Positions 8,615-17,758 are shown, numbered from the stretch's first letter. The stretch: 64,000 nucleotides of DNA from DATAEG01 sp963703085 (GCA_963703085.1 OY969789.1:372001-436000); one strand, 5' to 3'. Translations and numbers: made by a program. The notes: generated from the sequence alone by a model not told the origin.

Positions 8615-9244
8615 GTGAGCTTCACCGGTATTCCTATTGCCGCACTGGACTTCTACGAAGACCTCGAGGCAGACAACTCGAAATCGTTCTGGACGGCGCA
8701 CAAGACCATCTACGACGAGCAGGTGCGCGCGCCGATGGTGGCGCTGCTGGCCGCGCTGGAACCCGAGTTCGGCGCGGCGAAGCTGTTCCGGCCCTATCGA
8801 GACGTCCGCTTCAGCAAGGACAAGACCGCGTACAAGACGCACCAGGGTGCGGTCATCCGCCAGCCCGGCAAGGCCGGGCTGTACCTGCAGATCGATGCCG
8901 CCGGACTCTCCGTCGGTGGCGGGCGCTGGCGACTGGAATCCGCAGAAGTAACCCGGTTCCGCGACCTCGTCCTCGACGATGTCGAGGGCGCCAAGCTGGA
9001 GCGGGCGCTCGTCACCATCGGCGGATCCGGTTTTGACCTGTCCGAGCCGGAACTGCAGCGGCTGCCTTCCGGCGTGGCCAAGGACCACCCGCGGGCGCCC
9101 CTCTTGCGACATAAGTCGCTGGTGGCGACGCGTTCATTCGGAGCACCCGCCTGGCTGCCCACCAAGCGCGCTGCCCGCGAGATCGCGAAGGCCTGGCGTG
9201 GCCTGGCACCACTGCTCGACTGGCTCGACCAGGTGGGCCGCTGA
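8615..9244 (+). CDS. DUF2461 domain-containing protein
   Basis: A 209-residue protein of the DUF2461 family (TIGR02453). Conserved pieces are 'ALDFYEDLEADNSKSFW' at the N-terminus and 'LFRPYRDVRFSKDKTAYKTHQGA' in the middle. The frame is open from 8561, but the GTG at 8615 gives the usual family N-terminus. No enzymatic role has been established for the family. It ends 3 bases before the end of the convergent acyl-CoA mutase gene, with no room for a separate terminator. Confidence 0.8.
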   Translation: MSFTGIPIAALDFYEDLEADNSKSFWTAHKTIYDEQVRAPMVALLAALEPEFGAAKLFRPYRDVRFSKDKTAYKTHQGAVIRQPGKAGLYLQIDAAGLSVGGGRWRLESAEVTRFRDLVLDDVEGAKLERALVTIGGSGFDLSEPELQRLPSGVAKDHPRAPLLRHKSLVATRSFGAPAWLPTKRAAREIAKAWRGLAPLLDWLDQVGR

Positions 9245-9246
9245 CA

Positions 9247-10920
9247 CTAGAACCGGGCGGGCTCCCGGTATTCGCCCCAGATGGCCTTGAGGGCATCGCA
9301 GATCTCGCCGAGGGTTGCTTCCGCGCGCACCGCCTCCAGCATCAGCGGCACCGTGTTCGCGTCGTCTCGGGCAGCCTGCACCATCGCCTCCAGCCGCTGG
9401 CGGACCACGGCGTCGTCGCGCTTGGCGCGGCGGGAGCTCAACAGATCGCGTTGCGCCAATTCGACCTCATGGCTCACCCGGAGAATCTCCAACGGCTGCC
9501 CGACATCGCGGGTGAGCGTGTTGACGCCGACGACACGCTTCTCGCCCTTCTCCAGCTGTTGCTGATAGCGGAATGCGCTGTCGGCGATCTCGGCCATGAA
9601 CCAGCCGTCCTCGATCCCGCGCAATAGCCCCGGGGTCATCCGGTCAGTACCGCCCATCTCCTTGATCTTCGCGAAGATGTCCTCGGCCTGGCGCTCCAAC
9701 TCGTCGGTCAGCGCCTCGACGTACCAGGAGCCGCCGAGCGGATCGACGACGTTTCGCACGCCCATTTCCTCACCGATCACCTGCTGGGTGCGCAACGCGA
9801 TCTGCGCGGCCTTCTCGCTGGGCAGCGCCAATACCTCGTCCAGGGCATTGGTATGCAGTGAGTTGGTACCGCCGAGGACACCAGCGAGGGCCTCGATGGC
9901 GGTCCGGACGATGTTGTTCTCCGGCTGCTGCGCGGTCAGCGACACTCCGGCGGTCTGCGTGTGGAACCGCAGCCACTGCGCGCGGTCGGTCTTCGCGCCG
10001 TACACGTCGCGCATCCACCGCGCCCAGATGCGCCGGGCCGCGCGGAACTTGGCGATCTCCTCGAAGAAGTCCAGGTGCGCGTCGAAGAAGAAGCTCAGCC
10101 CCGGCGCGAACACATCGACGTCCAACCCTCGCGAGAGGCCCAACTCGACGTAGCCGAACCCGTCCGCCAGCGTGAACGCCAGCTCCTGCGCGGCCGTCGA
10201 ACCGGCCTCGCGGATGTGGTAGCCGGAGACGGACAGCGGCTTGTAGGCCGGGATCTCCGTCATCACGTATTCCATGAGATCGCCGATCAACTTCAAGTGC
10301 GGCTCGGGAGGGAAGATCCACTCCTTCTGTGCGATGTACTCCTTGAAGATGTCGGTCTGCAGCGTGCCGTTGAGCATGCTGACGTCCGCGCCTTGCCGTT
10401 CGGCCGCGACGACGTACATACAGAACACCGGGACGGCCGGGCCGCTGATCGTCATCGAGGTCGTCGTGGTGGCCAGGTCGATGCCGGCGAACAGCGTTTC
10501 CATGTCCGCTGCGGAGTCGATGGCGACACCACAGTGCCCTACCTCGCCGAGTGCGCGCGGGTCGTCCGAGTCGCGGCCCATCAACGTGGGCATGTCGAAC
10601 GCGACCGACAGTCCACCGCCACCCTCCGCGAGGATCATCTTGTAGCGCTCGTTGGTCTGCTGCGCATTGCCGAAACCGGCGAACTGACGGATGGTCCAGG
10701 ACTTGCCGCGATACCCGCTGGCGTGGATCCCGCGGGTGAACGGGAACTCGCCGGGCCACCCGATGCGCTCGAAGCGCGGATCCGCGACGCCCTCCTCGGG
10801 GCCGTACGCCGGCTGCACCTCGACGCCACTCAGCGTCGTGAAGTCGCGGTCCTCGGTCGGCGCTTGTGCGTACCGCTGTGCCCACCGTTGCCGGCCGGCG
10901 GCGATGCCCTCTTGGTTCAT
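9247..10920 (-). CDS. Acyl-CoA mutase large subunit (IcmA-like, B12 domain absent)
   Basis: A 557-residue radical mutase TIM-barrel subunit resembling isobutyryl-CoA mutase IcmA. It stops where methylmalonyl-CoA mutases continue into a cobalamin-binding domain, so a separate small B12-binding subunit is needed; none is in the window. The substrate-pocket segment 'WTIRQFAGFGNAQQTNERYK' (about residues 75-94) has Phe where methylmalonyl-CoA mutase has Tyr ('RQYAGF'), which favours a branched monocarboxylic acyl-CoA such as isobutyryl-CoA. 'GYHIREAGSTAAQE' and 'SLTAQQPENNIVRT' are mutase hallmarks. An 18-bp palindrome lies 11 bases before the start. Substrate assignment is inference. Confidence 0.85.
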   Translation of the reverse strand: MNQEGIAAGRQRWAQRYAQAPTEDRDFTTLSGVEVQPAYGPEEGVADPRFERIGWPGEFPFTRGIHASGYRGKSWTIRQFAGFGNAQQTNERYKMILAEGGGGLSVAFDMPTLMGRDSDDPRALGEVGHCGVAIDSAADMETLFAGIDLATTTTSMTISGPAVPVFCMYVVAAERQGADVSMLNGTLQTDIFKEYIAQKEWIFPPEPHLKLIGDLMEYVMTEIPAYKPLSVSGYHIREAGSTAAQELAFTLADGFGYVELGLSRGLDVDVFAPGLSFFFDAHLDFFEEIAKFRAARRIWARWMRDVYGAKTDRAQWLRFHTQTAGVSLTAQQPENNIVRTAIEALAGVLGGTNSLHTNALDEVLALPSEKAAQIALRTQQVIGEEMGVRNVVDPLGGSWYVEALTDELERQAEDIFAKIKEMGGTDRMTPGLLRGIEDGWFMAEIADSAFRYQQQLEKGEKRVVGVNTLTRDVGQPLEILRVSHEVELAQRDLLSSRRAKRDDAVVRQRLEAMVQAARDDANTVPLMLEAVRAEATLGEICDALKAIWGEYREPARF

Positions 10921-10930
10921 GTGCTCAAGG

Positions 10931-10948
10931 TACTAGGACGTCCTAGTA
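10931..10948. promoter_or_regulatory. 18-bp perfect palindrome upstream of the IcmA-like mutase gene
   Basis: TACTAGGACGTCCTAGTA reads the same on both strands. It lies 11 bases upstream of the mutase start codon, where a repressor would block transcription or a very short leader. The symmetry and length suit a dimeric regulator such as TetR, but no regulator gene is next to it. It differs from the TACCG-NN-CGGTA motif found near ccr and ecm. Confidence 0.55.
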
Positions 10949-10988
10949 GTCACCACCGGAGCAGGTGCTGCGCTCAGCGGGGCGGCAC

Positions 10989-11360
10989 TCAGCCGGGCTG
11001 CCAGTGCACCGGCCCGGCTTGGATCGGCGGCTGTCGGCCGGCAGGTGCGCTCGACTCGGCGGCCCTCCGCGGCACGGACACGTTCCGCGGCGCGGACACT
11101 TCCCGGGCGGCGAAGCGCCGATCGTATGCGGCGCGCCGGTCCGGATCCCGCACTAGCGCGTACGCGGCCAGGATCCGCTGCAGGGCGTCCTCGGCGTCGG
11201 GACGGGTGCCGGACCCCGGGCCGCCGTCGTCGTCCCAGCCGACTCGGGTGTCGGGATGATGCCGGCGCAACAGCCGGCGGTAGGCGCGGCTGAGCTCGGC
11301 TTGGGTCGCTGTCCGACCCACACCGAGCACCAGGTAGGGGTCTGCTTCTCGATGGGACAT
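10989..11360 (-). CDS. J-domain-containing protein
   Basis: A 123-residue protein whose first 75 residues form a J domain. 'DPYLVLGVGRTATQAELSRAYRRLLRRHHPDT' contains the HPD tripeptide at residues 35-37 that stimulates DnaK ATPase. The remaining residues are rich in Arg, Pro and Ala and look disordered. It lacks the Gly/Phe and zinc-finger regions of DnaJ, so it is a small co-chaperone or adaptor. It lies next to an Hsp20 gene on the same strand (157 bases apart), suggesting a role in proteostasis. Confidence 0.8.
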   Translation of the reverse strand: MSHREADPYLVLGVGRTATQAELSRAYRRLLRRHHPDTRVGWDDDGGPGSGTRPDAEDALQRILAAYALVRDPDRRAAYDRRFAAREVSAPRNVSVPRRAAESSAPAGRQPPIQAGPVHWQPG

Positions 11361-11516
11361 GCCGCGCTCCGCTCGTGCACCAGTGGCTCACCGCCGCGGT
11401 TTCCTACGACGCCATTTTGGCCGACGTGCAGCACGCTCGTGGCCCCGGCCGCGGGTGCGACCGGGACCACGACCCAAGCGTTCTCGGATACTCCGCGGCG
11501 ATGACTGCGCCACCGG

Positions 11517-11948
11517 TCAGGCGTTGATGGCCTGCCGGTCTTCGCCGCTGCTGCTGATGGAGATCTTGCGCGGCTTGGCCTTCTCCGCGACCGGGATCTT
11601 CAGGGTCAGCACGCCGACGTCGTAGCTGGCGTCGATGTGTTCGGTGTCGAGGTTGTCACCGAGGATCAACTGGCGGCTGAACACCCCACGCGGCCGTTCG
11701 GCAGCGATGAGTTCGGCGTCGCTCGCGCGCGCCGGGCGTTCGGCTTTGACAGTCACGACATTGCGCTCGACGTCGAGATCGATCGAGTCGGCCTTGATGC
11801 CGGGCAGGTCGAACTCGACATAGAAGGTGTCGCCGTCTCGCCAGGCGTCCATCGCCATCGCCGACGGGCGGGCCAGCGTGCCGTCCGAGCCGAAGACCTG
11901 TCGGCTGAGGCGGTCCAGCTCACGGAATGGGTCGGTACGAATCAGCAT
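11517..11948 (-). CDS. Hsp20/alpha-crystallin family small heat shock protein
   Basis: A 143-residue small heat shock protein that would hold unfolding proteins for refolding. The alpha-crystallin domain spans about residues 35-130: 'FYVEFDLPGIKADSIDLDVERNVVTVKAER' is its start and 'DASYDVGVLTLKIPVAEKAKPRKI' its end, with the 'GVLTLKIPV' motif of the family. The start is placed at the ATG at 11948, which has a GGAGG-rich ribosome binding site just upstream. It is divergent from a MerR-type regulator, the arrangement used for HspR-like heat-shock control. Confidence 0.9.
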   Translation of the reverse strand: MLIRTDPFRELDRLSRQVFGSDGTLARPSAMAMDAWRDGDTFYVEFDLPGIKADSIDLDVERNVVTVKAERPARASDAELIAAERPRGVFSRQLILGDNLDTEHIDASYDVGVLTLKIPVAEKAKPRKISISSSGEDRQAINA

Positions 11949-11985
11949 CGTCTCCACCTCCAACTCCTCCTAATGCTCTGGTGGG

Positions 11986-12012
11986 CCATAGCTCGCCCTG
12001 TGCGATCTATGG
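11986..12012. promoter_or_regulatory. Divergent promoter region with a dyad between hsp20 and the merR-type gene
   Basis: CCATAG at 11986-11991 and CTATGG at 12007-12012 form an inverted repeat around a 15-base centre in the 144-base gap between the two divergent genes. An AT-rich stretch (about 12018-12036) next to it could hold promoter -10 elements. It does not match the HAIR consensus of HspR. The regulator at 12093 is the natural candidate, but this is positional inference. Confidence 0.3.
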
Positions 12013-12092
12013 TGAGTGGTATAGATTTGTTATAGCACCCGTGGCACTATGAGGCAAGGGACGATCGCGGGAATTTCAGGAGGGCACTGCCG

Positions 12093-12449
12093 ATGACAAC
12101 ACCACAGCCAGACGGCGCGCGCGGCGTCTACGGCATCTCCGTGGCCGCGGAACTAGTCGGCATGGGCGTGCAGAACCTCCGCCTTTACGAGGCCCGCGGA
12201 CTGCTCGAGCCGGAGCGCACCGACGGCGGCACCCGCCGCTACAGCGCCAACGACCTAGACCGCCTGCGCCACATCGGTGACTTGCTGGATGCCGGGCTGA
12301 ATCTCGCCGGCATCGCAATGGTGCTTGACCTGGAGGTCCAGAATTCCCGGCTCCGCAACGAAAAGCAGCAGTGGCTGGCTACCGCACGGATCCGGCCGCG
12401 TCCCGCTCCGAAGTCGGCCGACTCCGGCGGGTCCGCGCGACGACGGTAA
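12093..12449 (+). CDS. MerR family transcriptional regulator (HspR-like)
   Basis: A 118-residue regulator with a MerR winged helix at about residues 12-75: 'YGISVAAELVGMGVQNLRLYEARGLLEPERTDGGTRRYS' is the recognition part. A short coiled coil follows ('MVLDLEVQNSRLRNEKQQWL') and the tail is basic. No metal-binding cysteines are present, so it is not a metal sensor. Its divergent position from hsp20 and its short length resemble HspR-type heat-shock regulators. A ribosome binding site (AGGAGGG) precedes the ATG. Confidence 0.82.
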   Translation: MTTPQPDGARGVYGISVAAELVGMGVQNLRLYEARGLLEPERTDGGTRRYSANDLDRLRHIGDLLDAGLNLAGIAMVLDLEVQNSRLRNEKQQWLATARIRPRPAPKSADSGGSARRR

Positions 12450-12494
12450 GTGTGAGCACCTCAGCGGCCGCTTCCGTGCGGATGCCTGCAACGA

Positions 12495-13094
12495 TCACGA
12501 CCCACGCCATTCGTCCTCGAGGACTGCGTAGACGGCCTCGTCGCACCACTCCCCCTTGAACCACTCATTGCGCAGGAACAGCGCTTCGCGCCGCATGCCT
12601 ACCCGCTCGAGCACCCTGGCCGACGGGCCGTTGCGATCGTCCAGCCGTCCCACGATGCGGTGCATGCCCAGCTCCCGGAACCCGAAATCGACCAGCGCCG
12701 CGGTCGCTTCGGTGGCGTAGCCCCGACCGGCCTGCTCCGGTGCGAAGACGTAGCCCACTTCTCCGCCGCGGTGCTCGGTACTGCGGACGAAGAGAATCAC
12801 GTCGCCGATCACGGCGCCGGTCTCGGCGAGCTCGGCGACGAGCCAGAGCATCCGCTCGGCCGCGCTGAGTTGGCTGTCCACGTCAGCGATCTGACCCGCC
12901 ACCCGCTCGCGACTCTGCGGTTCGAACGGGAGATAGCGGCATACGTCCGGACGGGACCGATAGGCGTACACCGCACCGACATCCGCATCGGTCGGCCGGC
13001 GCAGGATCAGCCGGTCCGTGCGGATCGGCAGCAGGGCGAGCGTCTGGATGCTCATCAGTTCGCGGGCGTCGCCGGGCGACGTCGGGGTGGACAC
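12495..13094 (-). CDS. GNAT acetyltransferase, RimJ/RimL type
   Basis: A 199-residue acetyltransferase of the ribosomal-protein N-acetyltransferase type. The N-terminal 'PIRTDRLILRRPTDADV' is the family opening, and 'EVGYVFAPEQAGRGYATEATAALVDFGFRELGMHRI' is the acetyl-CoA site with 'GRGYATEA'. 'NGPSARVLERVGMRREALF' completes the fold. Start: GTG at 13094, preceded by a GGCAGG sequence; an ATG at 13055 is the alternative. These proteins modify protein N-termini or small molecules; the target is unknown. Confidence 0.85.
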   Translation of the reverse strand: MSTPTSPGDARELMSIQTLALLPIRTDRLILRRPTDADVGAVYAYRSRPDVCRYLPFEPQSRERVAGQIADVDSQLSAAERMLWLVAELAETGAVIGDVILFVRSTEHRGGEVGYVFAPEQAGRGYATEATAALVDFGFRELGMHRIVGRLDDRNGPSARVLERVGMRREALFLRNEWFKGEWCDEAVYAVLEDEWRGS

Positions 13095-13211
13095 CTGCCG
13101 ACCCTATCGGCGCCGGCAGCAGGAGTCGGCGTTACCTCCGACGTAATCGACGGGCATCGCGGCCGTGGCCAGGGTTGATCCCGACACCAACGGATCACGA
13201 AAGGCAACGAC

Positions 13212-14692
13212 ATGACCGCCCTCGACACCGCCGCGCCGCCAGTCCCCCTGGCGACCCGCGATGCCACCGAACCGGCCACCCAGTGGGGCGCGCTGGTCAT
13301 CGTCCTGAGCGCGATCTTCATGAGCACGCTGGACTTCTTCATCGTCAACGTCGCCATCCCATCCACCGAGGCCGACCTGCACCGTCCGCGGCCGCGATCC
13401 AGTGGATCGTGGCCGGCTTCTCACTGGCGATAGGGACGACCGTCATCACCGCCGGACGCCTGGGTGATCTGTTCGGCAAGCGCCGGATCTTCGCTTCCGG
13501 GCTTGGGCTGTTCACGCTCACGTCCGCGATGTGTGGTCTCGCGCCGACCGCGGACGCGCTGATAGCGGCCCGCGTCATGCAGGGTCTGGCCGCTTCTTTG
13601 ATGACGCCGCAAGTGCTCGCGATCATCGGCTCGGTCTACGCCGGCAAAGCACTCACCAGAGCGTTCACCGCGTACGGGCTGACCATGGGCCTGGCGGCTG
13701 TATTCGGTCAGCTGATCGGCGGCGCGCTGATCCAGTCCGACCTGTTCGGTCTCGGCTGGCGCGCCTGCTTCCTCATCAACGTGCCGGTCGGACTGCTGGC
13801 ACTTGCGCTCACCCGCGCGGCTTGTTCCGGCCGCCCCGGGCACCGGCCGGCGGCGGCCTCGACGTCGTCGGCATGCTGGTCATCGCCGGCCCTCGCCGCA
13901 TTGACGATCCCACTGATCCAGGGGCAGTCCCAGGGCTGGCCGCTGTGGACCTGGCTGAGTTTCGGCGCCGCCGCGTTCCTGACCGCGGACTTCGCGCTCT
14001 ACCAGGCTTGGCTCTCCCGGCGCGGCCGGTCGCCGCTGATCGACTTGCGCATGTTCACCGACCGGGCGTTCGCCGCGGGAATGGTGGTGCAGGTCGTCAG
14101 CTGGATGGGCCAGGCGTCGTTCTTCCTCGTGTTCGCGCTCTACCTGCAGCAAGGACTCGGCCGCAGTGCGCTGACCTCCGGTCTGGTCTTCGTCGCGATC
14201 GGCGGCGGCTACATCGTCGCGTCGATCGGCTCGGTGGGGCTCGTTGCCCGGTTGGGCCGGCAGACCGTCACCCTCGGCGCGGTGCTGATGATCGTCGGAC
14301 TGGGACTGCTGAGCCGCGCGGTGCAGCACATCGGGACGGACGGGTCGGTGGCATGGCTGCTGCCTGGCCTGATCGTGGATGGCGCCGGGATGGGGCTCAT
14401 CATCGCCCCGATGGCGTCGATCGTGCTCGCCGGGGTGGCCCCGCAGCACTCCGGCGCCGCGTCCGGCGTGCTGTCCACCGCCATGCAGATCGGTGGCGCG
14501 CTCGGAGTGGCGGTCATCGGCATCGTCTTCTACGGCAGCCTGCACCACTCCGGCGCCGATCCGCTGGCCGTGCCGCATGCGTTCACTAGCAGCGTGCGCT
14601 ACCTGATCGCAGTGGCGGTGGCTGTCATCATCGGGATGCAGTTCCTGCCCGGCAACAGCACACAGATCTCACCAGACAAGGGTGCGGAGTAA
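13212..14692 (+). pseudogene. MFS exporter (DHA2/EmrB-like), reading frame broken by three single-base shifts
   Basis: A 14-helix drug exporter of the major facilitator superfamily. The start at 13212 gives 'MSTLDFFIVNVAIPSTEADLH' in one frame; the protein then continues in another frame as 'SAAAIQWIVAGFSLAIG' with motif A 'GRLGDLFGKRRIF'. The first shift (one base missing) is at about 13383. Between about 13818 and 13893 the conserved 'PAGGGLDVVGMLVIAG' is found only in a third frame, so a base is missing at the first point and one is extra at the second. All conserved protein is recoverable, so error is more likely than decay. It overlaps the next gene by one base. Confidence 0.8.
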
Positions 14693-15486
14693 TGACGGCA
14701 ATGACGGTGACGGCGCCGGTGGGTGCGCAGCTGCGCAAGTGGCGGCAACACCGGCGGCGCAGCCAGCTCGATCTGGCCATCCAGGCCGACATCTCGACGC
14801 GGCACCTCAGCTTCGTCGAGACCGGCCGGTCGAGACCGAGCAGCGAGATGATCCTGCGACTGTCCGAGGAGCTCGAGGTGCCGCTGCGTGAACGCAATCG
14901 CATGCTGTTGGCCAGCGGCTACGCACCGGTCTTCCCGGAACGAGCACTCGACACACCGCAGCTGGCCTCAGTACGCGCTGCGGTACGCCAGGTACTGACC
15001 GGCCACGAGCCGTACCCGGCCGTCCTGATCGACCAGCACTGGACCCTGCTCGACTCGAACACCGCGGTGCCCCGGCTACTGGACGGCGTGGCCGCCGAGC
15101 TGCTCCAGCCGCCGGTCAACGTACTGCGACTTACCCTGCACCCGGATGGCATGGCGCCGCGGATCGTCAATCTCGGAGAATGGCGTGCCCATCTGCTGAG
15201 CAGGCTCAAGAGGCAGGCGCAGGTGACCGCCGATCGCACGCTGGTCGATCTGCATCGCGAGCTGCGCGCCCTGCCCTGCGATCAGCCCGAGCCGGTCATC
15301 GAATTGCCTGGCGCCGGAAATGTGGTGGTTCCGCTGACCTACCGCTCCGGCGACGCACAGCTGTCGTTGCTGAGCATGACAGCGGTGTTCGGCACGCCGC
15401 GAGACGTAACTGTCTCGGAGCTGGCGATCGAGTCGTTCTATCCCGCAGATCCGATGACTGCGGAGCTGCTGCATGCCGGGAGCTGA
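14692..15486 (+). CDS. XRE family regulator with MmyB-like ligand domain
   Basis: A 264-residue regulator. An N-terminal helix-turn-helix spans about residues 11-66 ('LRKWRQHRRRSQLDLAIQADISTRHLSFVETGRSRPS'). The remainder, starting near residue 100 with 'YPAVLIDQHWTLLDSNTAVPRLL', is the MmyB-like domain, which in related proteins binds a small ligand. The start ATG shares its A with the stop codon of the MFS exporter, so the two form an operon. It probably controls that exporter. A hairpin follows the gene. Confidence 0.88.
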   Translation: MTAMTVTAPVGAQLRKWRQHRRRSQLDLAIQADISTRHLSFVETGRSRPSSEMILRLSEELEVPLRERNRMLLASGYAPVFPERALDTPQLASVRAAVRQVLTGHEPYPAVLIDQHWTLLDSNTAVPRLLDGVAAELLQPPVNVLRLTLHPDGMAPRIVNLGEWRAHLLSRLKRQAQVTADRTLVDLHRELRALPCDQPEPVIELPGAGNVVVPLTYRSGDAQLSLLSMTAVFGTPRDVTVSELAIESFYPADPMTAELLHAGS

Positions 15487-15530
15487 GCCGATCTCGGCCC
15501 GCAGTGCCGCCGGCCGGCGCGCCGATATAG

Positions 15531-15566
15531 GCCGTGGGGACCGGACGGGGGACCGGCCCCCACGGC
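15531..15566 (+). terminator. Hairpin downstream of the MFS-XRE operon
   Basis: Arms 15531-15544 (GCCGTGGGGACCGG) and 15553-15566 (CCGGCCCCCACGGC) pair with one mismatch around an 8-base loop. There is no T run, as is common for actinobacterial terminators. It lies 45 bases after the XRE stop codon. Confidence 0.55.
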
Positions 15567-15626
15567 GGCTCTGGTGTGCTGCCTCCACGATCAGCGTCAA
15601 CTGCCTGGCATTCATTCAACGATTGT

Positions 15627-15638
15627 TACCAGTCGGTA
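15627..15638. promoter_or_regulatory. TACCA-GT-CGGTA operator-like site
   Basis: TACCAGTCGGTA differs by one base from the TACCG-NN-CGGTA palindrome found upstream of ccr and ecm. It is 46 bases upstream of the prolyl oligopeptidase start, close to the spacing seen for those two genes. The regulator is unknown. Confidence 0.4.
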
Positions 15639-15684
15639 GTGACGCCGGGATACGACCCGATTTTTCGCTCCGTAGGGTGGCGGC

Positions 15685-17751
15685 ATGCCGCACGTACCCA
15701 CTCGCACGGTCGAGCAGAGTGACGACTTCTTCGGCACCACGGTCGCCGACCCGTACCGGTGGCTCGAGGACACCGACGAGCCGGAGGTGGCCGAGTGGCT
15801 GGCCGCGCAGGGCGCCCGGACCAGGGCGTATCTGGATGCGCTGCCCGACCGCCAGGCCGGCGTCACCGCGCTGAGCCGGGTCATCGGGCTGCCCACCAGC
15901 GGGCTGCCCGAACATCGCGGTGACAGGTGGTTCCGTACTCGCAACGACGGGGCGCAGCAGCAGGATGTGCTTATCGTGTCCGACGCCCCGTTCGGCCCGG
16001 AGCGGGTGCTCATCGACCCGAACCCGCTCAGCGAGGACAGCAGCACCTCGCTCGCGGCCGCGGTGCCGAGTCGGGACGGCACGCGGGTCGCCTTCAGCTA
16101 CACGGAGGCTGGCAGCGACTGGAACACCTGGCGGGTGCGCGACGCCGACACCGGCGAGGAACACGCCGACCTGGTGCGCTGGTCGAAGTTCACTCATCCC
16201 ACCTGGCTGCCGGACGGCAGCGGGTTCATCTACGGCGCATACGACGCCCCTGACGGCGATGCGTTCGTCTCGACCAACACCGCACAGAGACTGCACCTGC
16301 ATCGGCTGGGAACCGGCCAGTCGGCGGATGAGCTGGTCTTCGCACTGGCCGCCGAGCCGGACATCACCTTCTGGCCGCACGCCACCGAGGACGGCCGCTG
16401 GGTGCTCATCCTGGGCAGTCGGGGCACCGAGCAGAACTGCCGGGTATGGATCGGCGACCTCGCCGCCCCGGCCGGCGGGATCCGTCCGTTGATCGCCGAA
16501 GCCGACGCCACCTGGTGGCCGATCGGATCCGCCGGCAACACGCTGCTGATGATCACCGACCGCGGCGCGCCACTGAGTCGAGTCGTCGCGCTGGACGCGG
16601 TCACCGGGGAGGTCCGCGAGCTCGTCGCCGAACGCACCGATGCACTGGAAGGCGGCGCCCTGGCCGGCGGCCGGCTCGTGTTGCACTGGCTGCACAACGC
16701 CACGTCCCTACTTACCGTGCACGAACTCAGCGGCGAGCAGGTGGGCCAGATCGACCTGCCCGACATCGGTAGCGTCACCGAGCTGAGTGCACGCGAGGAC
16801 GAGGCGCTGCTGCACATCGGGTTTACCTCGTTCACCACCCCGCCGACGGTGTTGGCCTACGACGTGCGCAGCGGTGTCCTCAGCACCGCGTTCAGCCCGC
16901 CCGGCGCTGCTGAATCCGACGTCGTCACCGAGCAGATCTGGGTGACCAGCAAGGACGGAACCCGCGTCCCGGTCTTCCTGCTGCACCGACCGGACGTGTC
17001 CCCGGCCACCGGCCCGCACCCTGGCTGGCTGTACGGCTACGGCGGGTTCCGCATCGCGATGACGCCGACCTTCGAGCCGACCCGGTTCTGTTTCGCTGCC
17101 GCGGGCGGGGTCAGTGCCGTCGCCTGCCTGCGCGGCGGCGGTGAGTTCGGTGCGAAATGGCACGACGCCGGCCGGCTGGCGCACAAGCAGAACGTCTTCG
17201 ACGACGCGATCGCCGTCGCCGAACATCTCATTGCAACCGGCTGGACCTCCCCGACGCAACTAGCCGCCAGCGGGCGCTCGAACGGCGGCCTGCTCGCCGG
17301 CGCACTGCTCACCCAGCGACCCGATCTGTTCGCCTGCGTGGTCCCCGAGGTCGGCGTGCTGGACATGTTGCGCTTCCCGCTGTGGACGATCGGCTGGGCG
17401 TGGATCTCCGACTACGGCGATCCACGCGCGGACGCCGAGCAGTTCGGCACACTTTTCGCGTACTCCCCGCTGCACCGGCTCCGGGCGGACGCCGGCTATC
17501 CCCCCGTCTTGGTGCTCACCAGCGACCATGACGACCGCGTCGTGCCGGCGCACAGCATCAAGTTCGCCGCACAGCTGCAGGCGGTCTCAGACGAGGACGC
17601 GGTCGCCCTGCTTCGGGTGGCACCGGCCGGTGGGCACGGGCACGGCCGGTCGCATGCCGCGCTGATCGCCGAGCGGGGTGACGTGTTGGCCTTCCTGACC
17701 CAGCACACCGGGCTGACCTGGGCTAGGCCGAGCGTCACTCCCGGCGCCTAG
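15685..17751 (+). CDS. Prolyl oligopeptidase family serine peptidase (S9)
   Basis: A 688-residue cytosolic peptidase that would cleave short peptides after proline. The N-terminal 'DDFFGTTVADPYRWLEDTDEPEV' is the classic opening; a beta-propeller occupies roughly residues 70-420; the rest is the alpha/beta hydrolase. The nucleophile Ser is at about 532 in 'GRSNGG', the acid Asp in 'SDHDDRVVP' near 616-617, and His at about 651 in 'GGHGHG'. No signal peptide is present. It is preceded by a TACCA-GT-CGGTA element like that of ccr, an unexpected link to acyl-CoA genes. Confidence 0.92.
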   Translation: MPHVPTRTVEQSDDFFGTTVADPYRWLEDTDEPEVAEWLAAQGARTRAYLDALPDRQAGVTALSRVIGLPTSGLPEHRGDRWFRTRNDGAQQQDVLIVSDAPFGPERVLIDPNPLSEDSSTSLAAAVPSRDGTRVAFSYTEAGSDWNTWRVRDADTGEEHADLVRWSKFTHPTWLPDGSGFIYGAYDAPDGDAFVSTNTAQRLHLHRLGTGQSADELVFALAAEPDITFWPHATEDGRWVLILGSRGTEQNCRVWIGDLAAPAGGIRPLIAEADATWWPIGSAGNTLLMITDRGAPLSRVVALDAVTGEVRELVAERTDALEGGALAGGRLVLHWLHNATSLLTVHELSGEQVGQIDLPDIGSVTELSAREDEALLHIGFTSFTTPPTVLAYDVRSGVLSTAFSPPGAAESDVVTEQIWVTSKDGTRVPVFLLHRPDVSPATGPHPGWLYGYGGFRIAMTPTFEPTRFCFAAAGGVSAVACLRGGGEFGAKWHDAGRLAHKQNVFDDAIAVAEHLIATGWTSPTQLAASGRSNGGLLAGALLTQRPDLFACVVPEVGVLDMLRFPLWTIGWAWISDYGDPRADAEQFGTLFAYSPLHRLRADAGYPPVLVLTSDHDDRVVPAHSIKFAAQLQAVSDEDAVALLRVAPAGGHGHGRSHAALIAERGDVLAFLTQHTGLTWARPSVTPGA

Positions 17752-17758
17752 GTCGAGC

